This document shows positions 8,137-15,936 of a stretch of 25,054 bases of DNA, in pieces (position 1 is the stretch's first letter; each line of letters begins with the position of its first letter). This DNA comes from Oscillospiraceae bacterium (GTDB lineage: Bacteria > Bacillota > Clostridia > Oscillospirales > Ruminococcaceae): positions 1 to 25,054 of the forward strand of contig JAITVF010000094.1 of assembly GCA_031285945.1 (NCBI GenBank). The letters run 5' to 3'. Under the pieces are notes generated by a model that saw nothing but the letters and a program-made list of their open reading frames with translations, was not told the DNA's origin and did no database searches. The translations under genes were made by a program, and so were the position numbers.

Positions 8137-9621
8137 TTAACCGTTTTCGATAACAGCCATAATTCTGTCCATATCAAGATGAGCTTCAAGAGCGTCGGCC
8201 AAAAGCTCATACTGGCGTTCCTTGTATTCCGGGTAATCGACGGCGCGCAGAGCGTCTTCCGGCAATCCCTTATGGCGCAGCAGAAGCTCGCAGAGCGCGC
8301 CGGTAAAGGCGGCGCTGTCAAAAAGCCCGTGGACGTAGGTGCCCAGCACATTGCCCGAAACCGCGCCGTCGGGGCGGCCTTCAATGTCGGCGAACGGGGG
8401 TACGCCTTCCGTTCGCGTGGCGCCGGCGTGGATTTCGTAGCCCCTTAGCGGCTTATTGCTCAGCTGCTTAAAGAAGCCCGCGCTCTCCCTCACCGAGCCC
8501 GCGACCTGGGCGAGACTTTTTTGGGGCAGAAGGCGCGTCGATACCGGCAGAAGCCCCAGCCCTTCGGCCGCGCCCCCGCCCTCCACCGAGGAGGGGTCGG
8601 AAATAAACGCGCCCAGCATCTGGTATCCGCCGCAGATTCCTATAACGGGAAGCTTTGCTCTGGCCAGGGCCTTTACCGGCCCGTCGAGACTTATTCGCCG
8701 CAGCCAGTTTAAGTCCCCTATGGTGTTTTTAGTTCCGGGCAGGATAACAAGATCGGGGCTGCCCAGCTCGGCCGGGGATGAGACATACCTGACCGACACC
8801 CCTTTGATCTGCTCGAGTGCGTGTAAATCGGTAAAGTTTGATATGTGCGGGAAGCGTATCACCGCGATATCAAGTATGGCGGGCCCGCTTTTATTATTCA
8901 GCCGCGGCGCTAGGCTATCCTCATCCTCAAGGTCAACCCCGAGAAAGGGGAGCACGCCTAACGGTGGGACACCAGTTTTTTCCTTAAGAAAATCAAGTCC
9001 CGGCTTAAGCAGGGAAAGGTCGCCGCGAAACTTATTTATGACAAAGCCCCTGACCAGCGCTCTTTCCTGCGGCTCCAAAAGCTCCAGCGTGCCGTAAAGG
9101 CTCGCGAATACCCCGCCCCGGTCGATGTCGCCTACAATGAGAACGGGGGCGCCGACCAGGGCGGCCAGGCCCATGTTTACGATGTCGTTTTCGCGCAGGT
9201 TGATCTCAGCCGGGCTGCCCGCTCCCTCGATGACTATGACGTCAAAGTCCTCCTCAAGAGCCCTGTATGCCGCTTCAATAACCGGCAGGAGCTTCTTTTT
9301 ATAGCCGAAGTATTCCCTTGCCGACATAACCCCCAGCGCCTCGCCGCCAACCACCACCTGGCTGCCCGAGTCGCCCAGGGGCTTAAGTAAAACGGGATTC
9401 ATGTAAACCGAGGGGAAGATCCTGGCGGCCTCGGCCTGCATTGCCTGGGCCCTGCCGATTTCGTGGCCCTCGGGTGTTACAAAGCTGTTGAGGGACATGT
9501 TCTGGCTCTTAAAGGGAGCCGCGCGATACCCCCGGCGGAGCAGCGCCCGGCAAAGCCCAGCCGTAAGAAGGCTTTTGCCTGCTCCGGAGGAGGTGCCCTG
9601 GATCATAATGGATTTTGCCAC
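8137..9621 (-). CDS. cobQ: Adenosylcobyric acid synthase (glutamine-hydrolysing)
   Basis: CobQ/CbiP amidates side chains of adenosylcobyrinate a,c-diamide using glutamine and ATP, a late corrin-ring step in cobalamin synthesis. The 494-aa protein has an N-terminal dethiobiotin-synthetase-like ATPase with P-loop GTSSGAGKS (residues 9-17) and the diagnostic PFKSQNMSLNS (36-46). VIEGAGSPAEINL and VGDIDRGGVFAS follow. The C-terminal class I-like amidotransferase domain has Cys330 in GICGGYQMLG and His431 in YVHGLFD. The start is GTG 9621, with GGGAG (complement of 9630-9634) 8 nt upstream. The frame is open further to 9858, but that stretch contains inverted repeats and no conserved protein sequence. 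No other cobalamin genes are nearby. Confidence 0.94.
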   Translation of the reverse strand: MAKSIMIQGTSSGAGKSLLTAGLCRALLRRGYRAAPFKSQNMSLNSFVTPEGHEIGRAQAMQAEAARIFPSVYMNPVLLKPLGDSGSQVVVGGEALGVMSAREYFGYKKKLLPVIEAAYRALEEDFDVIVIEGAGSPAEINLRENDIVNMGLAALVGAPVLIVGDIDRGGVFASLYGTLELLEPQERALVRGFVINKFRGDLSLLKPGLDFLKEKTGVPPLGVLPFLGVDLEDEDSLAPRLNNKSGPAILDIAVIRFPHISNFTDLHALEQIKGVSVRYVSSPAELGSPDLVILPGTKNTIGDLNWLRRISLDGPVKALARAKLPVIGICGGYQMLGAFISDPSSVEGGGAAEGLGLLPVSTRLLPQKSLAQVAGSVRESAGFFKQLSNKPLRGYEIHAGATRTEGVPPFADIEGRPDGAVSGNVLGTYVHGLFDSAAFTGALCELLLRHKGLPEDALRAVDYPEYKERQYELLADALEAHLDMDRIMAVIENG

Positions 9622-9673
9622 CAAAACTGCTCCCTTCGATGCTAATCGGGTCTCTTGCGGGTATATGCCTTCA

Positions 9674-9700
9674 CAGAAGCGGGCCAAAGGGCCGCTTCTG
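9674..9700 (+). terminator. Hairpin with T-rich tail upstream of cobQ (+ orientation)
   Basis: CAGAAGCGG pairs with CCGCTTCTG around a nine-base loop that can close two more pairs. TTTATTTTACC follows on the + strand. It has the form of a factor-independent terminator for rightward transcription, although no rightward gene lies before it. On the cobQ transcript it would be a 5' leader stem-loop without a T-run. Confidence 0.5.
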
Positions 9701-9779
9701 TTTATTTTACCACAAGGCTGAGAAAAGCAAAAGACAGAGCGCAAAAAAATACTGGCCAATTTAAGGCGACAAACAGAGA

Positions 9780-9819
9780 GACAAACATTCCGGATACTGA
9801 TCTTTTCGGAATGTTTGTC
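9780..9819. terminator. 13-bp perfect inverted repeat between cobQ and spoVB
   Basis: GACAAACATTCCG (9780-9792) and CGGAATGTTTGTC (9807-9819) are perfect inverted copies around a 14-base loop. A pyrimidine-rich TTCTTTTC follows. A further direct copy of GACAAACA sits at 9768-9775. It could be a rightward terminator that insulates spoVB, or an operator between the divergent genes. The 289-bp gap 9622-9910 holds this, the hairpin at 9674-9700, and no gene I can support. Confidence 0.5.
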
Positions 9820-9910
9820 TTCTTTTCGCGATAAGATTAAAGAGGGCGTTTTTACCAAAGCGGGGAGTGCCGGCTAAACAGAATTACTGACGACATAAGG
9901 AGAGCATCCA

Positions 9911-11494
9911 ATGAAAAAAAGAGGAATACTTTATTCCACCCTGGTTTTAAGCGCGTCCGCGCTCTTTGTGCGGATGATAGGCTTCTTCTTTCGGGTATAT
10001 CTTTCCAACACGCTGGGCTCGCAGGGCATGGGGCTCTATTCCCTTATCATGTCGGTTTACAGCCTGAGCATAACCCTGGCGACTTCGGGGATAAGCACGG
10101 CTGTTTCAAAGCTGGCGGCGGAGCAGTTCGCTCTGGGCAGCGCTCCCGGAGCAAGAAAGCTTCTTCGCAGGGCTATAGCCATGTCCTTGTTTTTAAGCTG
10201 CGCGGTGGGCTGCGGGCTCTTCTTTTTTTCAGACGCGATAGCGCTTAACATACTGCGCGACGCGAGAACGACACTTTCCCTAAGGCTTCTGGCGCCCGGG
10301 CTTCCCTTTCTTTCGGTCTGCGCCTGCATGAGGGGATATTTTATCGCCTCGCGCAGGGTGGCGGTACCGGCCTCTGGCCAAGTGATCGAGCAGCTCTTTA
10401 AGATGTGCTTTATAATGTCGCTGCTCGGCCCAGCCATGGATGCGGGCATTGAGCGGGGCTGCGCCCTTGTAGTATTGGGTATAACGCTGGGCGAGGCGGT
10501 GTGCATGCTCTATACCGCCGTAGGGTACATGATCCACAAAAAGCGCAACCCCGCGCGGGGCAAAGCCGGCAACAAGGGCGTTGTGGGCAAGATTCTGCGA
10601 TTTGCGGCGCCGATCTCTATAAGCTCTTATTTTCGCAGCTTTATGCGGCTTCTCGAGGATGTGCTGATAGTATCGGGGATGAGCAGATTCTCGGGCACTC
10701 AGGAGGAGGCGACCGGCACCTATGGAATGCTCAGGGGAATGGTAATGCCTCTTCTTATCTTCCCGTTAAATCTTCTTAGCGCCTTTGTCATCACCCTGAC
10801 GCCGGAGGTATCGCGCCTGAGCGCCCTTTCCGAGAAGAAGAAGCTCGAAGCGGTCATCTCGCGCATACTTCAGGTTACCTCAATTCTGGGAATATTTGTG
10901 GTCTGCCTTCTCATGAGCTTTTCTTACGAAATAGGTGTGGCGGTCTATAAAGACCCGCAGGTGGGCAGGATGCTGCGTATGATGGCCTTTCTTACGCCAT
11001 TTATGTGCATCGAGACCGTGGTTGTAAGTATTCTTCAGGGTATGGGGGAGCAGACCCATTCCTCCGCCTACGGTGCTTCAGACTGTGTTCTGCGGGTGAT
11101 ACTTGTCTGGCTTCTTATGCCGCGCTTCGGCGTTATGGGCTTTGTTATGATGGTGGTCGCGAGCAATCTGTTTACCTCTATGCTCAATCTTATAAGGCTG
11201 CTTAGAATAACCCGGATCCCCGTAGCCTGGCGCGACTGGATATTCAAGCCGCTACTTGCGGCCATGGCTGCCAGCCAGGCCGTAAAGGCCGTGTGCAATC
11301 TCGTGCTTTTCGGCGCGATGCCTATATGGCTGACGCTGATTCTCGGGGTGATCGTAATCGCAATTGTTTACATCGCGGTTCTTTTCGCCGTAGGCAGCAT
11401 GACAATGGAGGATATCCGCTGGGCCGCGAGACGCTTTCGCCCGGGGCCGGGGCAGATGCACGCGGTATCACAAAAGGGGGCGGAAAACGCCTGA
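9911..11494 (+). CDS. spoVB: Stage V sporulation protein B / polysaccharide flippase-family membrane protein
   Basis: This 527-aa polytopic membrane protein belongs to the MOP superfamily (MATE/MVF/PST flippases), with about 14 hydrophobic segments. The N-terminal segment (LSASALFVRMIGFFFRVYLSNTLGSQGMGLYSL) is characteristic of SpoVB and its paralogues YkvU/YtgP. These are Bacillota proteins thought to move lipid-linked precursors, and SpoVB is needed for spore cortex synthesis. AAGGAG precedes ATG 9911 by 7 nt. The neighbour yunB is also a sporulation gene and converges on it, which favours SpoVB over a vegetative paralogue. Paralogues are hard to separate by eye, so the exact member is less certain than the family. 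Confidence 0.85.
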   Translation: MKKRGILYSTLVLSASALFVRMIGFFFRVYLSNTLGSQGMGLYSLIMSVYSLSITLATSGISTAVSKLAAEQFALGSAPGARKLLRRAIAMSLFLSCAVGCGLFFFSDAIALNILRDARTTLSLRLLAPGLPFLSVCACMRGYFIASRRVAVPASGQVIEQLFKMCFIMSLLGPAMDAGIERGCALVVLGITLGEAVCMLYTAVGYMIHKKRNPARGKAGNKGVVGKILRFAAPISISSYFRSFMRLLEDVLIVSGMSRFSGTQEEATGTYGMLRGMVMPLLIFPLNLLSAFVITLTPEVSRLSALSEKKKLEAVISRILQVTSILGIFVVCLLMSFSYEIGVAVYKDPQVGRMLRMMAFLTPFMCIETVVVSILQGMGEQTHSSAYGASDCVLRVILVWLLMPRFGVMGFVMMVVASNLFTSMLNLIRLLRITRIPVAWRDWIFKPLLAAMAASQAVKAVCNLVLFGAMPIWLTLILGVIVIAIVYIAVLFAVGSMTMEDIRWAARRFRPGPGQMHAVSQKGAENA

Positions 11495-11516
11495 CGCCCG
11501 CCGCCTGAACAGAGCC

Positions 11517-11566
11517 CGCAAAAGTATAGTCGATTGCTTTTTCAAGCAATCGACTATACTTTTGCG
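11517..11566. terminator. Bidirectional terminator, perfect 23-bp stem
   Basis: Arms 11517-11539 and 11544-11566 are perfect reverse complements around a TTTC loop. The stem base is AAAA on the left and TTTT on the right, so transcripts in either direction end the hairpin with a U-run. It serves spoVB (stop at 11494) and yunB (stop at 11572). A second small hairpin (GAGGC-TTTA-GCCTC, 11566-11579) abuts it and covers the yunB stop codon. Confidence 0.8.
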
Positions 11567-11571
11567 AGGCT

Positions 11572-12246
11572 TTAGCCTCGGCTATATTGCCCGGCCTCCT
11601 CCGTTATGGGGGCGACCAGGGCGTTGCCGCCGATTTCAACGTAGGTATCGGGAATACCGCCCACTATCACGGTCTGGGCTATGCAGTAGCTTGTGGAGGC
11701 CTCTGTGCGGATATCGTACATGGGAATTCCCGCCCGTATCTCCACCCTGACCGAAAGCATGATCTGATGCATGGTCTGGTTGATTCCGGCGCCTGTAAGC
11801 TGTGAATAAAGCTCGGTTTCCACAGAACCCACCGGAAAAAAACGCAGCGTTACCGGCGGGCCAAGGCCCGAGGTGATTTCGTTCCCGATAAGGGAGCCCA
11901 GGGGAACCTCGACCGACTTTATACCCATTCCCCGCAGGTCGTTTATTATGGCGTCGGTCATATGCGTTTGCAGGCGGTTTACGGCTACCATATCGGTTTC
12001 GATGGCGGTTACTTCTTCCGCCCCGCTCCGCGACAGGCTTATAAGATCGCTGTAGGAAACCTCCTGGCGGGCAAGCTCGTTTTGCATAGCGTCGTTGATA
12101 ATTTCGGCGGCGCTTACCCTTGCGTGATATCCCACCGTCTCTTCTACGGCGGGATAAAGCTGAATATAAACGAGCGCGATTAACATGAGCAGACCGGCCG
12201 CCACCATAAGGGCCCGCTGTTTTTTTGTAAGCTTACGCCTTTTCAA
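11572..12246 (-). CDS. yunB: Sporulation protein YunB
   Basis: This 224-aa protein has a basic N-terminus (KRRKLTKKQR), one membrane segment at about residues 11-30, and an extracytoplasmic domain. Typical YunB-family features are the region after the membrane anchor (INDAMQNELARQEVSYSDLISL) and MVAVNRLQTHMTDAI. The block VEVPLGSLIGNEITSGLGP also belongs to the family. In Bacillus subtilis, yunB belongs to the sigma-E (mother-cell) regulon and is needed for proper sporulation; its molecular role is unknown. The start is TTG at 12246 after GGGGGTAAGG, and no ATG lies nearby in frame. It is divergent from a small His-rich ORF and has a sigma-E-like promoter upstream. Confidence 0.87.
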   Translation of the reverse strand: MKRRKLTKKQRALMVAAGLLMLIALVYIQLYPAVEETVGYHARVSAAEIINDAMQNELARQEVSYSDLISLSRSGAEEVTAIETDMVAVNRLQTHMTDAIINDLRGMGIKSVEVPLGSLIGNEITSGLGPPVTLRFFPVGSVETELYSQLTGAGINQTMHQIMLSVRVEIRAGIPMYDIRTEASTSYCIAQTVIVGGIPDTYVEIGGNALVAPITEEAGQYSRG

Positions 12247-12301
12247 GCCCTTACCCCCAATTGCAGATGTCTTTTTTACATCTTATTCAGGGTAAGGCTC
12301 A

Positions 12302-12330
12302 ATAGTACGCGAAATGTCCGGGGAATATGC
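12302..12330 (-). promoter_or_regulatory. Candidate sigma-E promoter of yunB
   Basis: On the minus strand GCATATT (12324-12330) is separated by 14 nt from CGTACTAT (12302-12309). The sigma-E consensus is a -35 ending ATATT and a -10 near CATACAAT at 13-15 nt spacing. The -35 fits fully and the -10 at six of eight positions. It would start transcription near 12295, about 50 nt before the yunB TTG. The match suits the known sigma-E control of yunB in B. subtilis. Confidence 0.45.
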
Positions 12331-12417
12331 CTGCGCAGACCGGGCCGCGGCGGCATATGCTGTAATACGGCTTTATACCGCATGGCCGTATGTCAAATTG
12401 AAAGGGTGCAAGATATT

Positions 12418-12597
12418 ATGCCTAACAATCGCAGCTACTACTTTGAGGATAACACGCCGTCGACCCGCCAAAATGACTACGATCCCCCACATCATCATCA
12501 TCACCACCATGATGATGAAGACGACGACTCGGCGCCCCGCATCCCCTGGTGGACAATTCCGTTTCTGGGTATAAAAAACAGGAGAGGCCCGAGATAA
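12418..12597 (+). CDS. Small histidine- and aspartate-rich protein, 59 aa
   Basis: I do not recognise a family. The predicted 59-aa product starts MPNNRSYYFED and is polar to residue 24. Seven consecutive His (25-31) and the acidic run DDEDDD (32-37) follow. It ends in a short hydrophobic stretch (IPWWTIPFLGI) and a basic tail (KNRRGPR). No signal peptide is evident. Upstream is AAAGGG 9 nt before ATG 12418, a moderate ribosome-binding site, and a self-complementary terminator follows at 12632-12655. It is divergent from yunB, so expression during sporulation is possible. The His/Asp run suggests metal binding, but that is an inference from composition. The antisense frame gives only a low-complexity Met/Val run and looks spurious. 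Confidence 0.6.
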   Translation: MPNNRSYYFEDNTPSTRQNDYDPPHHHHHHHDDEDDDSAPRIPWWTIPFLGIKNRRGPR

Positions 12598-12631
12598 CCA
12601 TAAACTCCTCTCATTTGCGGACATTCAGGCA

Positions 12632-12655
12632 AGCGCAGGGCATATGCCCTGCGCT
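12632..12655. terminator. Palindromic terminator between small ORF and rqcH
   Basis: A 24-bp perfect palindrome with arms AGCGCAGGGCAT/ATGCCCTGCGCT is followed on the + strand by TTATT. It lies 34 bp after the small ORF stop and immediately beside the rqcH stop at 12656, so it can end transcripts from both sides. Confidence 0.7.
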
Positions 12656-14446
12656 TTATTGCGGGCCGGTATAATTATCTCTGAGCGAACGCACAAGCTC
12701 CTCGTCCGGGTCTGCGATAACCGTGCGGTAAGTTTCATATATAACCATTCCCGGCTTTGCCCCGGCCGGCTTGCGGACGTTGCGCACCTGCGTGTAATCG
12801 ACCGGCACCCTGCTCGAGCCCCTTCCCTTTGAGTGAAAGGCGGCTATAGCGGCGGCCTGCTCTATGGTCGAATCGGGAACTTGCCTGCCCTTTGCCTCAA
12901 CGATTACATGGGAGCCGGGAATCTTTTGCGTGTGAAGCCACAGGTCGGTCTTTTCGGACTCCTTTATGGTCAGGCGGTCGTTCTGAATATTGTTTCTTCC
13001 GCAAAGAATAAGAAAGCCGTCGGAAGAAACAAAGCGCAGAGGCGTAAGCTTTTGCGGTTTAGGGCCGGACTTTGCGCTTACGCCTCCCTTTGAGGCGCGG
13101 CGCAGATATCCGCTCGCGGCAAGCTCCCCCCGTATGGCCGAAAGCTCCGCCTCGCCGTCCGCCCTGGTGAGGGCGTCAAAAACGGAATCAACATATTCAA
13201 GCTCCCGCTCGCCCTCGGCTATAAGGCGGGTTAGATGCTTTTCGGCCGTATCGGCCTTGCGGTAAAGCCCATAACAGCGCTGCGCGTTCTGAGCCGGAGT
13301 AAGCATGGGATCGAGCTCGATCGTAACCTCGCCGCCCGCCTCGTCGTAAAAGTTTTGCAGGGTTGCGCTGTTATCCCCCTTTTGAATGGCGTAAAGGTTT
13401 GCGCTTATAATATCACCCCGCTCCCTTAGGCGGTCGCGGTCCTTGCAGGCTATAAGCTCCTCGCGCTGGCTGGCAAGCTTTCGCGCGATCCTGTCGGAGG
13501 TCGAGGCCAAAAGGTTAAGAAGATCGCCCGAGCGCTGCCTGAGCCGCTCGGCACGGTCCCGGTCTTGGTAAAACCGCTCCAGCAATACGCTGCAATCGGG
13601 GTATTCCCTTGTGAGCATGGCGGCTCCGTACTGGCGAACCGCAAAGCAGCAGACATCCCTCGGCCGCCCGTCCGGCTCAAGAACCATTGTGGGAGCGGGC
13701 CTCTCCTCTTGCAGCGCGCCCGCGGCGTCCCTGAAATAAAACCCAAGCCGGCCCGCCTGCTCATCCGTCATAGCCGTGTTGGTTATCTCGGCGCCTCTCC
13801 CGGTATAAAAGGCCGCCTCGCGGGCGGTGAGAGCCGAAAAGCCCTCGAGATTATCAGATATGGCTTTTGAGAGCTCCTGTTCCTTTGCCGATTTTATTCG
13901 CGCAACAAGCTCCTCGGGGGATTTTTCCAAAAGGCTGAGCTTGTCCTGTCCCGGAGGAAGAACATAGCGCATCCCGGGCAGCACCTGGCGCACCCGCGAG
14001 GTTGTTATATCCACCCGCCTTATGGCGTCCAGGATTTTTCCCTCGCCGTCCGTTACAATGACATTGCTGTGGCGGCCCATGATTTCGATGATAATCGTAA
14101 ACGCGGCGGGGTCGCCGAGCTCGTCGGCGCCCTCGAAATCGAGCATAAGTATGCGGTCGAGGCCCACCTGGCGCACCGCAGCGAGCCTTGCCCCGGCAAG
14201 ATGCTTCCTGAGCAGCATGCAGAACATAGGCGGGGTCTTGGGATTCTCGGGCGGCTCAGCGACAAAGTGGATCCTGGGACCCATAGCCCCGCCTGAAATG
14301 AGAAGCCTGCGCCCTCCCTCCCGGCCCCGCAGGTGCAGGATTAGCTCCTCGCGCGTGGGCTGAGCTATTTTCTCCACCCGCGCGCCTAGGGCACGGGCCT
14401 CTATTTCCCGCCTGATAAAATGTAAAAACAAACCGTCGAGTGCCAC
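12656..14446 (-). CDS. rqcH: RqcH (NFACT/Rqc2 family), ribosome-associated quality control factor
   Basis: RqcH binds stalled 50S-peptidyl-tRNA complexes and, in B. subtilis, directs addition of C-terminal alanine tails that mark the chain for degradation. The 596-aa protein has an NFACT-N domain from residue 1 with PKTPPMFCMLLRKHLAG (69-85). The Asp97-Arg98 pair, required for alanine tailing, is present. A helical/coiled-coil middle (about 280-440) follows, then an NFACT-R (DUF814) domain from about 472 with DLWLHTQKIPGSHVI. Older annotation calls such proteins fibronectin-binding. The start is GTG 14446, with AAGGAG about 6 nt upstream. It is last in the MFS-trmK-nif3-rqcH cluster, 15 bp after nif3. 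Confidence 0.92.
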   Translation of the reverse strand: MALDGLFLHFIRREIEARALGARVEKIAQPTREELILHLRGREGGRRLLISGGAMGPRIHFVAEPPENPKTPPMFCMLLRKHLAGARLAAVRQVGLDRILMLDFEGADELGDPAAFTIIIEIMGRHSNVIVTDGEGKILDAIRRVDITTSRVRQVLPGMRYVLPPGQDKLSLLEKSPEELVARIKSAKEQELSKAISDNLEGFSALTAREAAFYTGRGAEITNTAMTDEQAGRLGFYFRDAAGALQEERPAPTMVLEPDGRPRDVCCFAVRQYGAAMLTREYPDCSVLLERFYQDRDRAERLRQRSGDLLNLLASTSDRIARKLASQREELIACKDRDRLRERGDIISANLYAIQKGDNSATLQNFYDEAGGEVTIELDPMLTPAQNAQRCYGLYRKADTAEKHLTRLIAEGERELEYVDSVFDALTRADGEAELSAIRGELAASGYLRRASKGGVSAKSGPKPQKLTPLRFVSSDGFLILCGRNNIQNDRLTIKESEKTDLWLHTQKIPGSHVIVEAKGRQVPDSTIEQAAAIAAFHSKGRGSSRVPVDYTQVRNVRKPAGAKPGMVIYETYRTVIADPDEELVRSLRDNYTGPQ

Positions 14447-14461
14447 AATTTCTCCTTATGC

Positions 14462-15241
14462 CTACAGATAGCTTGCGGGATCGGCGCAGCTTTTCGCCTG
14501 TATTATCTCGGCTCCCGGCAGTATGTTTCGCAGCGCCGCCGCAAAAAATGGCAAAACTACGGCCTCGGTGGCGTAATGCCCCGCGTCTATCAGGGTAAAG
14601 CCTTTGCCCTTAGCCTCTAAAAGCTGATGATGCCTGCAGTCGGCCGTTACAAGAGCCTTGGCGCCCGCCGATATGGCCTCGCCTATATAATCGGCGCCCG
14701 CCCCTCCGCAAAGGGCCACCCGGCTTATATTTTCTGCGCCGGGTACATATTTGAGCCCTGCGGCGCAGAGGCTTTCTTTAACATGCCCCGCAAGCTCCGC
14801 AGGCGAAAGAGCGCGCGGCAGCTCGCCGATACGGCCCATACCCTCCGGGCAGGAGTCCGCCTCCCCAAGGCTCAGAGCCTCAATATTGTTAAGGCCCAGG
14901 CGTTTTGCCAGCGCGTCGTTTACGCCGCCCCTCGCGATATCAAGGCAGGTGTGTGCGGATATAACCGCAAGCCCCGCCCTTATCGCCTCCCAGACGGGGC
15001 TTGAGGCCACAATTGATCTTAGCGGCTCGAATATAACTGGGTGATGGGTTATAAGCAGCTGCGCGCCCAAAGCCTTAGCCTCTTCGATAACGGCGCGGGT
15101 AGCGTCAAGCGCTGCCAGCGCCCTTTTTACCGGCATATCCCCCGAGCCCAGAAGCAGCCCCGAGTTATCCCATTTTAGGGCTAAGCTAAATGGCGCGAGG
15201 GTGTTTATGGCGTCGTAAAAATCCTTTACCTTATATGTCAA
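14462..15241 (-). CDS. Nif3-like dinuclear metal centre protein (DUF34)
   Basis: This is a conserved NIF3/YbgI/YqfO-family protein, typically a toroidal hexamer with a two-metal site; its biochemical activity remains poorly defined. Likely metal ligands are His66 and His67 (THHPVIF), Asp101 (SAHTCLD), and His222 and Glu226 (DAGHYATE). At 259 aa it is the short form, without the extra inserted domain of B. subtilis YqfO. The start appears to be TTG 15241, whose TTGA overlaps the trmK stop by 4 nt. GGAGG lies 7 nt upstream inside trmK. A trmK-nif3 pair is a common arrangement in Bacillota, so the context supports the call. Confidence 0.9.
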   Translation of the reverse strand: MTYKVKDFYDAINTLAPFSLALKWDNSGLLLGSGDMPVKRALAALDATRAVIEEAKALGAQLLITHHPVIFEPLRSIVASSPVWEAIRAGLAVISAHTCLDIARGGVNDALAKRLGLNNIEALSLGEADSCPEGMGRIGELPRALSPAELAGHVKESLCAAGLKYVPGAENISRVALCGGAGADYIGEAISAGAKALVTADCRHHQLLEAKGKGFTLIDAGHYATEAVVLPFFAAALRNILPGAEIIQAKSCADPASYL

Positions 15242-15936
15242 AGCATTTCCTCCGCAAGTAAACTGTCGAGCTCTGAGAGAATCCCTTTGTAGTGAAGAGA
15301 GCTTGAGGCCAGCTTCGAAGAACGGTCCAGGCCCTCGGCTATTTCGGTGAGCTGCGAGCGAATCTTAAAGAGCATCTGCCTGCTTTCGGGGCGATTGCTC
15401 TTTGGCAGCAGGCCTGTCCAGGCAAAAAGCTCGTCGACCTCGCGCCTTTCTTCCCTATATTCCGCCGCCATAACTGTGTAGACAAAGCCGTTTTCCCTGA
15501 CTCCGTGCTCCTCGGTTATACAAAATCCCATGCGATAAAGGCGCCTGCGCAACCGCTCGGCCTTTGTCATGGGCTGAAGGATAAAGCGGAGCCGTTTGTC
15601 GAAAGCGCTGGGTGAAGCGCCTATGATTTGCGCTATAAGCTCCCCGCCCATTCCCGCGATTACAATATCGTCCGTTTCGCTTATCGGCAACCCTAAAAGG
15701 CCGTCTGTCATAAGGACGCTTATCCTGTCGCCGAGGCCAAGTCTTTGCACGGTCGCCCTGGCGCTTTCAAGGGGCTCCTGCGCGATATCGCAGGCAAAGC
15801 CTCTGGGGCAAATCCCGTTCGCGACCAGGTACGACACAAGCCGGCAGTGGTCGGCGCCGATATCCGCGACCACCGAGCCGGGGCGAACGAGTTCCGCCAC
15901 CGCGAAAAGTCGCTCGTCATTCAGCCGGTAATTCAC
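15238..15936 (-). CDS. trmK: tRNA (adenine-N1-)-methyltransferase TrmK (m1A22)
   Basis: TrmK methylates N1 of adenine 22 in the D-loop region of tRNAs, using S-adenosylmethionine. The 232-aa Rossmann methyltransferase has motif I VVADIGADHCRL at residues 22-33 and an acidic motif II end at CDIAQEPL. VIAGMGGELI (92-101), typical of this family, comes next. A C-terminal helical region, likely coiled-coil, covers about residues 165-232. The start is GTG 15936 because AAGGAGG lies 6 nt upstream. An upstream TTG (15954) would put this site inside the gene. The 5' end overlaps the 3' end of the MFS gene by 20 bp and the 3' end overlaps nif3 by 4 bp, so translation is likely coupled. Confidence 0.92.
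   Translation of the reverse strand: MNYRLNDERLFAVAELVRPGSVVADIGADHCRLVSYLVANGICPRGFACDIAQEPLESARATVQRLGLGDRISVLMTDGLLGLPISETDDIVIAGMGGELIAQIIGASPSAFDKRLRFILQPMTKAERLRRRLYRMGFCITEEHGVRENGFVYTVMAAEYREERREVDELFAWTGLLPKSNRPESRQMLFKIRSQLTEIAEGLDRSSKLASSSLHYKGILSELDSLLAEEML

Noticed and set aside
8456..9097. Plus-strand 213-codon ORF opposite cobQ
   Set aside because: It lies wholly inside the confidently identified cobQ; its composition is an antisense artefact rich in Ser, Pro and Arg.
9622..9858. N-terminal extension of cobQ
   Set aside because: The frame is open but lacks conserved residues, contains inverted repeats, and the ribosome-binding site supports GTG 9621.
9622..9910. Cobalamin riboswitch upstream of cobQ
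   Set aside because: I looked for the B12-box and the extended multi-stem architecture and could not recognise either; only simple hairpins are visible.
12373..12624. Minus-strand 83-codon ORF with runs of Val, Ile and Met
   Set aside because: The runs are the antisense reading of the His/Asp codons of the small + strand ORF, and no ribosome-binding site was found.
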